A stretch of DNA of 64,000 nt, taken from NCBI GenBank assembly GCA_051646925.1, contig JBOFDK010000038.1:24552-88551 (forward strand), in the 5' to 3' direction. This document shows positions 9,794 to 17,843 of this stretch, piece by piece. This stretch comes from JBOFDK01 sp051646925 (GTDB lineage Bacteria > Bacillota > Clostridia > Lachnospirales > Cellulosilyticaceae). The notes beneath the pieces were generated by a model, which was not told where the DNA came from, ran no database searches, and saw nothing but the letters and a program-made list of their open reading frames with translations. Within the stretch, counting starts at the first letter, position 1, and every line of letters begins with the position of its first letter. The translations under genes and the position numbers were made by a program.

Positions 9794-10696
9794 GTGATTC
9801 AAAAAATAAGCATACGATGTGGGGCGCTAATGGCTGCCGTTTTTATATTGCCAGTTGTTATAGTGTTTGGAGGAAAATTCTACGATCCAATTTTGTTAGA
9901 TGGGGTTTTGGAGATGAAACAAAATACAAGTCAAAAAAGTATGGATGATTATAGGGAAGAAGAAGTAATTAGTATTTTAGCAAAATCAATTGCACCAGAG
10001 AGTCCACTTGAAGCTATAAAGGCGCAGGCTGTTATCGTTAGAACATATATGTTAAGACGAGAACTTGGTATAGTTGAAGAGGGTGAACTTGTAGGAATGA
10101 CAGAAGAAGAGATGCGTAATCAGTGGAAAGGTGAGTATTCATCTAGATATGCATTATATGAATCAGCAGCTAAGGGTACAGCCAAAGAAGTTATTTTTTA
10201 TGAAGATGAACTTATTGAGCCTGTATATCATAAAGAAAGTGCAGGGGCAACGCGCGATGCAATCAATTTATATAAAGTAGACATTCCGTATTTGAAGCCA
10301 GTTCCAAGTAGTTATGATACAGGAAGTAGTGAAACAAGTATTTCAAAACAACAATTTAAAGAAAAAATAGAAAAGCAATATAAGAGTGTGTTGCTAGATG
10401 TTACATACATAGAAAATCAAATTCAAATTGTTTCAAGAGATGAAAGTGGATACGTTCAAAGTTTACAAGTTGGAAATATTCTTATGACAGGAGAAGAGTT
10501 TAGAGAACTGTTAGGTTTACAATCATCAGCTTTTACTATTCGAGCGGATGGAGATATGATTGTATTTACAACAAAAGGAACAGGACATGGTGTAGGTATG
10601 AGCCAAGTTGGAGCTTGCGCTATGGCAGAGCAAGGAAAAACGTATAAAGAAATACTAAAACATTACTATACGGGTACCGAAATTCATAAGAAATAA
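9794..10696 (+). CDS. spoIID: Stage II sporulation protein D (peptidoglycan lytic transglycosylase)
   Basis: 300 residues from GTG 9794. GGTGGGG lies 6 nt upstream, and translation yields VIQKISIRCGALMAAVFILPV, an N-terminal membrane anchor. An in-frame GTG at 9782 overlaps the ribosome-binding site and is less likely. Family marks: 'SPLEAIKAQAV' with the presumed catalytic Glu at about residue 73, 'KESAGATRDA', and the C-terminal 'GHGVGMSQVGACAMA' with His at about 265. Known role: SpoIID cleaves glycan strands, working with SpoIIM and SpoIIP, to drive membrane migration during engulfment. spoIIM and spoIIP are not in the window. The order spoIID - spoIIQ - spoIIID - mbl is that of Bacillus. 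Confidence 0.95.
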   Translation: MIQKISIRCGALMAAVFILPVVIVFGGKFYDPILLDGVLEMKQNTSQKSMDDYREEEVISILAKSIAPESPLEAIKAQAVIVRTYMLRRELGIVEEGELVGMTEEEMRNQWKGEYSSRYALYESAAKGTAKEVIFYEDELIEPVYHKESAGATRDAINLYKVDIPYLKPVPSSYDTGSSETSISKQQFKEKIEKQYKSVLLDVTYIENQIQIVSRDESGYVQSLQVGNILMTGEEFRELLGLQSSAFTIRADGDMIVFTTKGTGHGVGMSQVGACAMAEQGKTYKEILKHYYTGTEIHKK

Positions 10697-10724
10697 AAAA
10701 AAATAATAAAAAAAAATTTAGAGT

Positions 10725-10754
10725 GAATAAATAAGAATTTCTTCGGCGATAATC
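10725..10754 (+). promoter_or_regulatory. Putative sigma-F/G promoter of the SpoIIQ-like gene
   Basis: GAATA (10725-10729), 15 nt, then GGCGATAATC (10745-10754), close to the forespore pattern GYATA-N15-GGnnAnAMT. Known: Bacillus spoIIQ is transcribed by sigma-F. The resulting leader would be only about 15 nt, with GGAGG almost at the 5' end, which weakens the case a little. Confidence 0.45.
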
Positions 10755-10775
10755 TGATTGTCGGAGGTGTAAAGG

Positions 10776-11636
10776 ATGAATACAAATAAGTTAAAAGAAT
10801 TTACTAAAAAATACGGTTTTTATGTAGCAGTAGGTGTTGTCAGCGTTAGTGCAGTTTTTGCAGTGGTACTTACAAATAGTACAGACGATACAGCACAAGT
10901 AGATGTTCAAAGTCCAAATACTGAACAAGGTGTGGATTTTGTAGCAGGAATGACAAATGAGAATGACATCGTATCTTCAATGGAAGAAGATACAATATTA
11001 ACAGAAGATGTAGAAATAGTAGAAACATTTGACCAAATCGATGAAGTGGCTAATGTTGATACAGAAGAAGATATTGAGGAAGTAGTGTCAGAAACATTTA
11101 GTACGACAACTGCGGAATTAAATGAAGAACCATTTTTTGCAGAAGGAGATACACTTAGCTGGCCAGTAGAAGGTGAAATCATCGTTCCTTATAGAGACGA
11201 TAATACAAGACATTGGTTTAGTACTGCATTAGAACAAACTATGCGTACGTATGGTGTTTGTATTTCAGCAAAAGAAGGTGAAAGTGTTAAATCACCTGCA
11301 AAAGGTAAATTGATTGAAATAGTAGAAGATTCTATGAGTCATGATTGCACAAAACTTGTAGGAAATGTTGGACAAATCGCTATTATTGATATTGGTAATG
11401 GATATACAGCAGAAGTTGGTTTCCAAAATGGCCAAGTAGACAAAGAGTTATTAGGTCAAGTAGTTGAAGCATCACAAGTTATTGGAACAGCAGGAAATGG
11501 TACAGGTCCGTTTGCGGATCAATCATACAACGTATATTTACAAGTAAAACATAATGACAATGTTGTAGACCCTACAGGTATGCTTGCATTTAATGAAAAT
11601 GTAGCTGGTGTAGATATGGGACATGTTAATAATTAA
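10776..11636 (+). CDS. spoIIQ: SpoIIQ-like forespore protein with degenerate M23 domain
   Basis: 286 residues. There is a short basic N-terminus, one membrane segment (about 13-32), a very acidic linker (about 35-125, rich in Asp, Glu and Thr), then an M23/LytM-like fold (about 130-275: 'GEIIVPY', 'EGESVKSPAKGKLIEI', 'GNGYTAEVGFQNG', 'VVDPTGML'). The metal ligands of active M23 enzymes are missing: the usual HxxxD is replaced at 'MRTYGVCISAKEG', and the usual HxH by 'YNVYLQVKHN'. Known: SpoIIQ pairs with SpoIIIAH across the septum and need not be an active peptidase. The position between spoIID and spoIIID supports this identity. The alternative is a generic M23-family protein. Confidence 0.8.
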   Translation: MNTNKLKEFTKKYGFYVAVGVVSVSAVFAVVLTNSTDDTAQVDVQSPNTEQGVDFVAGMTNENDIVSSMEEDTILTEDVEIVETFDQIDEVANVDTEEDIEEVVSETFSTTTAELNEEPFFAEGDTLSWPVEGEIIVPYRDDNTRHWFSTALEQTMRTYGVCISAKEGESVKSPAKGKLIEIVEDSMSHDCTKLVGNVGQIAIIDIGNGYTAEVGFQNGQVDKELLGQVVEASQVIGTAGNGTGPFADQSYNVYLQVKHNDNVVDPTGMLAFNENVAGVDMGHVNN

Positions 11637-11648
11637 CACAATCAGAAA

Positions 11649-11688
11649 AATAGTTCAAACTCATATGAGGTTTGAACTATTTTTTTTG
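11649..11688 (+). terminator. Intrinsic terminator after spoIIQ-like gene
   Basis: Perfect stem AATAGTTCAAAC / GTTTGAACTATT around loop TCATATGA, followed by a T run. Confidence 0.9.
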
Positions 11689-11727
11689 AATTTTTTGAAA
11701 AAAAAGCTTGTACGGCATATTTTTTGT

Positions 11728-11756
11728 GAATAAAGGAGGAACAATTAGCATATCTA
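11728..11756 (+). promoter_or_regulatory. Putative sigma-E-type promoter of spoIIID
   Basis: GAATAAA (11728-11734), 14 nt, CATATCTA (from 11749). It matches the element before spoIID in both boxes and spacing. The spacer contains an AGGAGG with no start codon at a useful distance. Confidence 0.45.
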
Positions 11757-11789
11757 TTAATCAAGAGTTGTGTTAAGGGGGGCCTTTTC

Positions 11790-12047
11790 TTGAAAACATA
11801 TATAGAAGAAAGAGCCATAGAAGCTGCAAAATTTATTATTCATTCAAACGCTACTGTAAGGGAAACTGCCAAGAAATTTGGCATTAGTAAAAGCACAGTC
11901 CACAAGGACGTTACAGAAAGATTAGAAAAAATAAATCCAAAACTTGCACTTGAAGCTAGAAAAGTTTTAGAACTAAATAAGGCTGAAAGACATTTACGCG
12001 GGGGAATGGCGACAAAGGAAAAATATTCAGCAGAAAATAATAAATAA
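11790..12047 (+). CDS. spoIIID: Sporulation transcriptional regulator SpoIIID
   Basis: 85 residues from a TTG start (AAGGGGGG lies upstream at a good distance, and no ATG gives the family N-terminus). The sequence follows SpoIIID throughout: 'YIEERAIEAAKFI', the helix-turn-helix 'TVRETAKKFGISKSTVHKDV' (about residues 22-41), and the basic tail 'RHLRGGMATKEKY'. Known role: DNA-binding regulator of mother-cell genes after sigma-E and before sigma-K. It lies alone between two terminators with its own promoter. The TTG start may limit translation. Confidence 0.95.
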   Translation: MKTYIEERAIEAAKFIIHSNATVRETAKKFGISKSTVHKDVTERLEKINPKLALEARKVLELNKAERHLRGGMATKEKYSAENNK

Positions 12048-12052
12048 ATTAG

Positions 12053-12085
12053 AAAGGTTACTTCTATTTAAGGAGTAACCTTTTT
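12053..12085 (+). terminator. Intrinsic terminator after spoIIID
   Basis: AAAGGTTACT / AGTAACCTTT hairpin followed by TTT. Confidence 0.85.
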
Positions 12086-12093
12086 AATATTTT

Positions 12094-12122
12094 TTGCAAT
12101 CATAAATAAGGTAAGGTATAAT
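12094..12122 (+). promoter_or_regulatory. Sigma-A promoter of mbl and the flhO-flhP genes
   Basis: TTGCAA (12094-12099), 17 nt, TATAAT (12117-12122). It is the only good vegetative promoter in the gap. Confidence 0.65.
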
Positions 12123-12197
12123 GATAGTTAATATAATGATAATAAATATAAAATTAACTTAATATATAAAATAAAATATTAATAAAGGAGAAAACCT

Positions 12198-13196
12198 ATG
12201 TTTTTTGGAGGAGCGGATATCGGAATTGATTTAGGAACAGCGTCAGTTTTGATATATATAAAAGGAAAAGGTATTATTTTAAAAGAACCATCTATTGTAG
12301 CAATAAATACAAAAACAGGTAAAGTCATTGCGGTTGGGGATGAAGCATATGCTATGCTTGGGAGAACACCAGCGTCTATTACTTCTATTAGACCACTAAA
12401 AAGAGGGGTTATTGATGATTATGATGCAACTGAAAAAATGTTGAAATATTTTATTCATAAAGCAATAGGCAACCGTCTTATTAAACCAAGAATTGCGGTG
12501 TGTGTTCCAAGTGGGGTAACAGATGTTGAGCAACGCGCAGTAGAAGATGCAACAAGGCAAGCAGGTGCTAGAAGTGTCGCAATAATAGAAGAACCGGTTG
12601 CAGCTGCGATTGGAGCTGGTATAGATATTAGTCAAGCATATGGAAATATGATTGTAGATATCGGCGGTGGAACAGCTGATATTGCGGTTATTTCACTAGG
12701 AGGAACAGTTGTAAAAAGGTCACTAGCAGTAGCAGGGGATAATTTTGATGATGCGATTGTAAGATACGTAAGAAAAAAATATAATTTACTTATTGGGGAA
12801 AGAACAGCAGAAGATATTAAAATTAAAATAGGAAGTGCTTACCCAAGAAAAGAAACAGTAAATATGGATGTAAAAGGACGAGACTTAGTATCTGGATTAC
12901 CAAAAAATGTTGAAATGAGTAGTGATGAAATATTTGGAGCATTAATAGAATGTAGTGAGGCTATTATAACTGCAATTTACGCAGTACTAGAAACAACACC
13001 TCCAGAGTTGGCAGCAGATATATCCGAAAGAGGAATTCTATTGACTGGTGGAGGAAGTATGATTTATGGGCTTGATAAATTAATTACAGAAAGGACGGGA
13101 ATAAAAGCAGTTTTAGCAGAAGATGCTATTTCATGTGTAGCAATTGGTACAGGGTTATTTGTAGAATATACTTACAAAAAAGGCGGTATTATATGA
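12198..13196 (+). CDS. mbl: MreB-family actin-like cell-shape protein Mbl
   Basis: 332 residues, the usual length. Phosphate-1 loop 'DIGIDLGTASV' (about residues 7-17) and phosphate-2 loop 'DIGGGTADIAV' (about 154-164) are intact, as is the adenosine-binding 'LTGGGSMIYGLD' near the C-terminus. Known role: membrane-associated filaments that direct cylindrical wall synthesis with the Rod complex. I call it Mbl rather than MreB because it follows spoIIID and precedes the flhO/flhP rod genes, and because mreC and mreD are absent. The last codons overlap the next gene (ATGA). Confidence 0.9.
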   Translation: MFFGGADIGIDLGTASVLIYIKGKGIILKEPSIVAINTKTGKVIAVGDEAYAMLGRTPASITSIRPLKRGVIDDYDATEKMLKYFIHKAIGNRLIKPRIAVCVPSGVTDVEQRAVEDATRQAGARSVAIIEEPVAAAIGAGIDISQAYGNMIVDIGGGTADIAVISLGGTVVKRSLAVAGDNFDDAIVRYVRKKYNLLIGERTAEDIKIKIGSAYPRKETVNMDVKGRDLVSGLPKNVEMSSDEIFGALIECSEAIITAIYAVLETTPPELAADISERGILLTGGGSMIYGLDKLITERTGIKAVLAEDAISCVAIGTGLFVEYTYKKGGII

Positions 13197-13954
13197 TAAG
13201 GGGATTGTATACAGCAGCAACAGGAATGAACGCTCAGTCTAAAAAAATGGATGTTATTTCAAATGACTTAGCGAATGTTAATACGACAGGATACAAAAAA
13301 GAAGAGGTTATAATTGCCTCATTTCCAGAAGTATTAGTAACAAGATTAGGGGCACATAACCCATTAGAAGATAAAAAAATGGGAAGCGTATCATTAGGTG
13401 TTAAAGTAGATGAAGTGTATACACAGTTTAAACAAGGGTCACTAATTAACACTAATGGTATGACAGATTTAGCAATAGAAGGTGGAGGCTTTTTTGTTGT
13501 AAACACACCAGCAGGAGAAGCGTATACACGTGATGGAAGTTTTAGTATTAATGCAGAAGGAAATTTAGTAACAAAAGAAGGTTATTCAGTAATGGGGAAA
13601 AATGGACCAATTGCACTAGGAAGTAGTTTCTTGCAAGAAGGTGGGGATTTGATAATTTCTGAAAATGGTGAAATAAGCATAAATGGTGGAGTAGTTGATA
13701 AGTTAGATATAGCTGTTTTTGAAGATACAAGAAGTCTTACAAAAATAGAGGATAATTTATTATTAAGTACAGGAGTGCGCAAAGAATTTGATGGAAAAGT
13801 TATTCAAGGTTTCCTTGAAGCATCTACAGTAAATCCTGTAACAGCTATGGTAGATATGATTACAGTTTCAAGAGCATATGCAGCAAGTCAAAAGGTCATA
13901 CAAACACATGATACCATTTTAGGAAAAGCGGTAAATGAAATCGCAAGAGTATAG
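13193..13954 (+). CDS. flhO: Flagellar hook-basal body rod protein, FlgG/FlgF family (FlhO)
   Basis: 253 residues from ATG 13193, which overlaps the mbl stop by four bases (ATGA). A longer frame back to 13133 exists but lies inside mbl. The N-terminal 'MIRGLYTAATGMNAQSKKMDVISNDLANVNTTGYKKE' pattern and the C-terminal 'FLEASTVNPVTAMVDMITVSRAYAASQKVI' heptad region are typical of axial rod/hook proteins. Known role: part of the distal rod. The 3' end carries a 28-nt repeat in tandem. Without it the protein would end ...RVKR instead of ...RV. Confidence 0.9.
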   Translation: MIRGLYTAATGMNAQSKKMDVISNDLANVNTTGYKKEEVIIASFPEVLVTRLGAHNPLEDKKMGSVSLGVKVDEVYTQFKQGSLINTNGMTDLAIEGGGFFVVNTPAGEAYTRDGSFSINAEGNLVTKEGYSVMGKNGPIALGSSFLQEGGDLIISENGEISINGGVVDKLDIAVFEDTRSLTKIEDNLLLSTGVRKEFDGKVIQGFLEASTVNPVTAMVDMITVSRAYAASQKVIQTHDTILGKAVNEIARV

Positions 13955-13983
13955 AAAAAGCGGTAAATGAAATCGCAAGAGTA
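13924..13983 (+). repeat. Tandem duplication at the 3' end of flhO
   Basis: 28 identical bases at 13924-13951 and 13956-13983, separated by TAGA (period 32 nt). The stop codon of flhO falls in the junction. Removing one unit would extend the reading frame by AAA AGA TAG. Confidence 0.95.
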
Positions 13984-14014
13984 AAAAGATAGATAATTTA
14001 GGGGGGAATAAAAA

Positions 14015-14827
14015 ATGATTAGAGCATTATGGACAGCGTCATCAGGAATGACATCGCAACAAGCTAGTATTGATGCTATTTCTAATAATTTAGCAAATGT
14101 TAATACGACAGGATATAAGCAAGAAACGATTAATTTTAAAAGTTTGTTATATCAAAAAATGGAAGCACCAGCAGCTACAGGAGTGCAGCGTCCAAGTTCA
14201 TTGCAAGTAGGGCATGGGGTAAGAATAGGTGCAACTAGCAAAATACATACACAAGGAAATCTGCAACAAACGGGAACAACTACAGATTTGGCGATACAAG
14301 GAAAAGGCTTTTTTTCAGTTATGGATGGAAATACTACATCATATACACGAGATGGAAGTTTTAGATTTTCAAAAATAGATGAAGAAAGTTATGCACTTGT
14401 AACGACAGATGGATACCCAGTTTTATCAGTAGAAGGTGAAGAAATTATTTTAGGGACAGATGTTTCTATGGATGCATTAAATATTGACGGAGAAGGTGTT
14501 ATATATTATATGGACCAAGAAACAGGACTTAGAATGGATTTAAATCAACTTGCAATTGTGCAATTTTCAAATGTTGAAGGACTAGAAGCAACTAGCAATA
14601 ACCTATATGTTGCAACGCCAGCTTCTGGATTGGCTAGGTTAGAATATGAAGATGAAACACTAAGTAGAAGTACAGTTAAAAGCGGATACTTAGAAGGTTC
14701 AAATGTTAATGTTGCAAATGAGATGGTAAATCTTATAGTTGCGCAACGAGCATATGAACTTAGTTCAACAGCGATTCGTACTGTAGATACAATGTTGCAA
14801 CAGGCAACTGAATTGAAACGAAGCTAG
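14015..14827 (+). CDS. flhP: Flagellar hook-basal body rod protein, FlgG family (FlhP)
   Basis: 270 residues after a GGGGGG ribosome-binding site. The N-terminus 'MIRALWTASSGMTSQQ' with 'ISNNLANVNTTGYKQE', the central 'GNLQQTGTTTDLAIQGKGFF', and the C-terminus 'SNVNVANEMVNLIVAQRAYELSSTAIRTVDTM' are standard FlgG/FlhP features. Known role: distal rod subunit linking rod and hook. It is a diverged tandem paralogue of the preceding gene, as in Bacillus flhO-flhP. Confidence 0.92.
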   Translation: MIRALWTASSGMTSQQASIDAISNNLANVNTTGYKQETINFKSLLYQKMEAPAATGVQRPSSLQVGHGVRIGATSKIHTQGNLQQTGTTTDLAIQGKGFFSVMDGNTTSYTRDGSFRFSKIDEESYALVTTDGYPVLSVEGEEIILGTDVSMDALNIDGEGVIYYMDQETGLRMDLNQLAIVQFSNVEGLEATSNNLYVATPASGLARLEYEDETLSRSTVKSGYLEGSNVNVANEMVNLIVAQRAYELSSTAIRTVDTMLQQATELKRS

Positions 14828-14836
14828 GAGGAGACT

Positions 14837-15193
14837 ATGAATATAGGTAGTGTTCAAAGTATCAATTTTGCAAATGATAAAAAAAATTATATAGCAAGTG
14901 ATAGTAAAATTAATCAATTTCAAGATAAGTTAGACGAAGTTATGGAATCGCAAGATAAAAAAGAAATTAAAGATGCTTGTGACCAAATGGAAACGTATAT
15001 GATTTCAACGATATTTAAGCAAATGAAAGCATCAACGACACTTGGAGAAACTCTTTTTGAAAAAGGAGATTACGAGGAGATGTTTGAAGATCAACTAATA
15101 GAAGAACGTGCAAAAGATATGGTAAAAGCTGGTGGTATGGGACTTAGCAAAATGATGTATGAGCAAATGACTCAAACATATACCAAAAAATAA
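14837..15193 (+). CDS. flgJ: Rod-binding protein, FlgJ N-terminal-domain type
   Basis: 118 residues beginning 9 nt after flhP with an AGGAGG. The segment 'KDACDQMETYMISTIFKQMKAS' through 'EDQLIEERAKDMVKAGGMGLSKMMYEQM' fits the rod-binding domain found at the N-terminus of proteobacterial FlgJ. No C-terminal muramidase domain is present, so it probably acts only as a rod chaperone or cap. It closes the mbl-flhO-flhP transcription unit. Confidence 0.8.
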   Translation: MNIGSVQSINFANDKKNYIASDSKINQFQDKLDEVMESQDKKEIKDACDQMETYMISTIFKQMKASTTLGETLFEKGDYEEMFEDQLIEERAKDMVKAGGMGLSKMMYEQMTQTYTKK

Positions 15194-15196
15194 AAG

Positions 15197-15226
15197 TTGA
15201 CGATGCATTAGTGTTATGTATATAAT
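15197..15226 (+). promoter_or_regulatory. Sigma-A promoter of the metK riboswitch transcript
   Basis: TTGACG (15197-15202), 18 nt, TATAAT (15221-15226), placed about 30 nt before the riboswitch. Confidence 0.7.
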
Positions 15227-15254
15227 AAAGCAAGAAATAAAACAATATGAATAA

Positions 15255-15407
15255 TTCTTATCCAGAGAGGTGGAGGGTCAGGGCCCGAAGAAACCCGGCA
15301 ACCAGCATACAAAGTATGGTGCCAATTCCCACAAATACATAGTATTTGTAAGATGAGGATGCACTATAATGATAAATTATAAGGGGCCTCTAAAGGACCC
15401 CTTTTTT
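15255..15407 (+). ncRNA. SAM-I (S-box) riboswitch
   Basis: The conserved S-box core is present: 'CTTATCCAGAGAGGTGGAGG', then 'GGCCCGAAGAAACCCGGCAA' with 'CCAGC...GGTGCCAATTCC', and the closing strand 'GATGAG' near 15352-15357. The expression platform is the terminator at 15381-15407. Known mechanism: S-adenosylmethionine binding favours the terminator and shuts off the downstream gene, here the SAM synthetase itself. Confidence 0.97.
15381..15407 (+). terminator. Regulated terminator of the SAM riboswitch
   Basis: AAGGGG-CCTCTAAAGGA-CCCCTT followed by a T run (15402-15407). It is the OFF-state hairpin of the riboswitch. Confidence 0.85.
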
Positions 15408-15452
15408 GATGTTATCGAATTAAAATTAATATAAAATATGGAGGAATATACA

Positions 15453-16637
15453 ATGGCAAAAAGACTATTTACATCAGAATCAGTAACCGAAGGACATCCA
15501 GATAAAATTGCAGATCAAATTTCAGACTCAGTTTTAGATGCGATATTTGAACAAGATCCAAACGCACGAGTAGCGTGTGAAACAGCACTTACAACAGGGC
15601 TTGTTTTAGTTATGGGTGAAATTAGTACAAACTGTTATGTAGATATAAACAAAATTGTTCGCTCAACTATTAATGCAATAGGTTATGACAAACCAGAATA
15701 TGGTTTTGACGGAAACAGTTGCGGAGTTATGGTTTCACTTGATGAGCAGTCAGCAGATATAGCTATGGGTGTTGATGAAGCTTTAGAAGCAAGAACAGGT
15801 GATATGAGCAATGAAGAAATTGAAGCAATTGGTGCAGGAGACCAAGGTATGATGTTTGGGTTTGCTTGTAATGAAACAGACGAACTTATGCCTATGCCTA
15901 TAGCACTTGCGCATCGTTTAAGCCGTAGATTAACAGAAGTACGTAAAAACGGACAGTTAGAATATTTAAGACCAGATGGTAAAACACAAGTTACAGTAGA
16001 ATATGATGATGCTAAAATCGTTCGTATTGATACAATAGTAGTGTCAACGCAACATTCAGAAAATGTAACACAAGAGCAAATACATGCAGATATTATGGAA
16101 CATGTTATTAAACCAGTTATTCCAGCAGAGCTTTTAGATGATAAAACTCAGTACTTTATAAATCCAACAGGTCGTTTTGTAATCGGAGGTCCGGTAGGAG
16201 ATGCAGGTCTTACAGGTCGTAAAATAATAGTAGATACGTACGGCGGATATGCAAGTCATGGCGGAGGAGCATTCTCAGGAAAAGATCCAACAAAAGTAGA
16301 CCGTTCAGCAGCTTATGCAGCTCGTTATGTTGCAAAAAATATCGTTGCTGCAGGTCTTGCAACAAAGTGTGAAATTGAACTTGCATATGCAATAGGTGTT
16401 GCAAAACCAGTTTCTATTTTGGTAAATACACATGGGACAGGAATTATTACAGATGAGCGTTTAGCAGAAATAGTTCAAAAAGAATTCGACCTTCGTCCAG
16501 CAGGAATTATTAAAATGCTTGATTTAAGAAGACCGATTTACAAACAAACAGCAGCATATGGACATTTTGGTCGTGAAGATGTAAATTTACCATGGGAACA
16601 AGTAAACAAAGTAGAAGATTTACGTAAATATATTTAA
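15453..16637 (+). CDS. metK: S-adenosylmethionine synthetase
   Basis: 394 residues. ATG 15453 is chosen because GGAGGA lies 7 nt upstream and MAKRLFTSESVTEGHPDK is the family start. The in-frame ATG at 15438 overlaps the ribosome-binding site. 'GHPDK' (14-18), 'GAGDQGMMFG' (about 127-136) and 'GGGAFSGKDPTKVDRSAAY' are the ATP/methionine-binding signatures. The enzyme makes SAM from methionine and ATP, releasing phosphate and diphosphate. It is single-gene and controlled by the SAM riboswitch upstream. Confidence 0.98.
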   Translation: MAKRLFTSESVTEGHPDKIADQISDSVLDAIFEQDPNARVACETALTTGLVLVMGEISTNCYVDINKIVRSTINAIGYDKPEYGFDGNSCGVMVSLDEQSADIAMGVDEALEARTGDMSNEEIEAIGAGDQGMMFGFACNETDELMPMPIALAHRLSRRLTEVRKNGQLEYLRPDGKTQVTVEYDDAKIVRIDTIVVSTQHSENVTQEQIHADIMEHVIKPVIPAELLDDKTQYFINPTGRFVIGGPVGDAGLTGRKIIVDTYGGYASHGGGAFSGKDPTKVDRSAAYAARYVAKNIVAAGLATKCEIELAYAIGVAKPVSILVNTHGTGIITDERLAEIVQKEFDLRPAGIIKMLDLRRPIYKQTAAYGHFGREDVNLPWEQVNKVEDLRKYI

Positions 16638-16667
16638 ATAAAGACAAAATATTATTTTAATATTTAA

Positions 16668-16701
16668 AAAAAAACTGTCATAATATATGACAGTTTTTTT
16701 T
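16668..16701 (+). terminator. Intrinsic terminator after metK
   Basis: AAACTGTCATA / TATGACAGTTT hairpin with a long T tail. Confidence 0.9.
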
Positions 16702-16786
16702 GTAATTAATTAATATGTAATAATAATGAATATTGAACAAAATAAGTAATATAATAAGCAAAGAGATAAAAAAAGGAGGATGAATT

Positions 16787-17740
16787 ATGAGAAAAATAAT
16801 AATGATGTTTATGAGTTTGTGTATTGTGTTTAGTTTGGCAGGGTGCACCAGTAGTGCGGAAACGTTGACTGAGTATATGGAAAATGTTAATAAGTGGAAA
16901 GCTGTAAATAGTACTGGAAATACAGAAATAGAAGTTTTAGTAGGTACAAACAATTTTAAGATAGATATTGCATTTGATATTTATAAAAATCAAAAGGAAG
17001 AGCAGTATAGCGGAGTGATAACTATTGATGAAGTTGTATGGGGTGATGAAAAACGTAATTATTTACCAGATGATTTTAAATTATCACCAATTTTATTTTT
17101 TGTAGATAATATGAAAGTTTATGTAAGTAATACATTTATAAAAGAATTAACTCAGTACATAAAAGATGGAACTTTAGATGCGTTATATGCAGAGATTGAT
17201 GAAATTCAGGAATATATATTGATAGATACGGAAAGATTAGGACATATTGAAAAAGAAACTATAGATGAGTATGTAATTTATAAAAGTATAGAAAGCAATT
17301 CGAATTTTAAAAAAGAAGATAATAAATTTGAATTAACATTAAAAGGTGGAGAATTACTAGATACGTGTTATGAAACAATTATTCAGTTAATTAATGAAAA
17401 AGCAATTATAGATATGGATTTAATTCAAGTGGAAGGATTATCTAAAGATAGATTAGAAGAAATGTTGAATGTAATAAAAAGTCCTGAAACAAAACAAATG
17501 GTTGATTTGTTTAAAATGTTAATACCAAATGCAGAGTTTGATATTAAATATGATTTTAACAAAAAGAACTATAGCGTATATACAAATTTAGATTTGCCTG
17601 TTAAACTTGGAAAAAATTTATTAACTCATATTAAATTTAGACAAAATGTTGAATTGAAAAAAACGAAATTAAAAACTATAGTATTTCCGAATAATTTTAA
17701 GGAGATAGATGTTAAAAAGTTTATAGATGGTAGTTACTAA
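16787..17740 (+). CDS. Lipoprotein of unknown function
   Basis: 317 residues from an ATG after AAGGAGG. The N-terminus MRKIIMMFMSLCIVFSLAGC is a lipoprotein signal with lipobox LAGC (Cys20). The mature part is predicted from its composition to be mixed alpha/beta, rich in Lys, Glu and Ile. It contains repeated 'IKYDFNKKNYSVYTNLDLP'-like beta segments and no catalytic motif that I recognise. It stands alone between terminators, with no obvious partner. Inference: membrane-anchored extracytoplasmic protein. Confidence 0.75.
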   Translation: MRKIIMMFMSLCIVFSLAGCTSSAETLTEYMENVNKWKAVNSTGNTEIEVLVGTNNFKIDIAFDIYKNQKEEQYSGVITIDEVVWGDEKRNYLPDDFKLSPILFFVDNMKVYVSNTFIKELTQYIKDGTLDALYAEIDEIQEYILIDTERLGHIEKETIDEYVIYKSIESNSNFKKEDNKFELTLKGGELLDTCYETIIQLINEKAIIDMDLIQVEGLSKDRLEEMLNVIKSPETKQMVDLFKMLIPNAEFDIKYDFNKKNYSVYTNLDLPVKLGKNLLTHIKFRQNVELKKTKLKTIVFPNNFKEIDVKKFIDGSY

Positions 17741-17768
17741 AAATATAAGAAGGTAATTATTAAAATTT

Positions 17769-17816
17769 AAAAGAAGAAAGTGTTATATAAATGTATAAAA
17801 CACTTTCTTCTTTTGT
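17769..17816 (+). terminator. Intrinsic terminator after lipoprotein gene
   Basis: AAAGAAGAAAGTGTT / AACACTTTCTTCTTT hairpin with an AT-rich loop and a short T-rich end. The A/T flanks could let it work in both directions. Confidence 0.75.
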
Positions 17817-17843
17817 TATCTGGGTAGTCATTTAATGTTGCAG

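Noticed and set aside
11735..11740. Small gene after the AGGAGG upstream of spoIIID
   Set aside because: No ATG, GTG or TTG occurs 5-12 nt downstream.
12396..12635. Antisense open frames inside mbl, rpoB, rplJ and other genes
   Set aside because: They mirror well-supported genes, have no ribosome-binding sites and resemble no proteins.
13133..13192. Upstream extension of flhO
   Set aside because: The added residues are the out-of-frame end of mbl. The family start MIRGLYTAATG lies at 13193 with an ATGA overlap.
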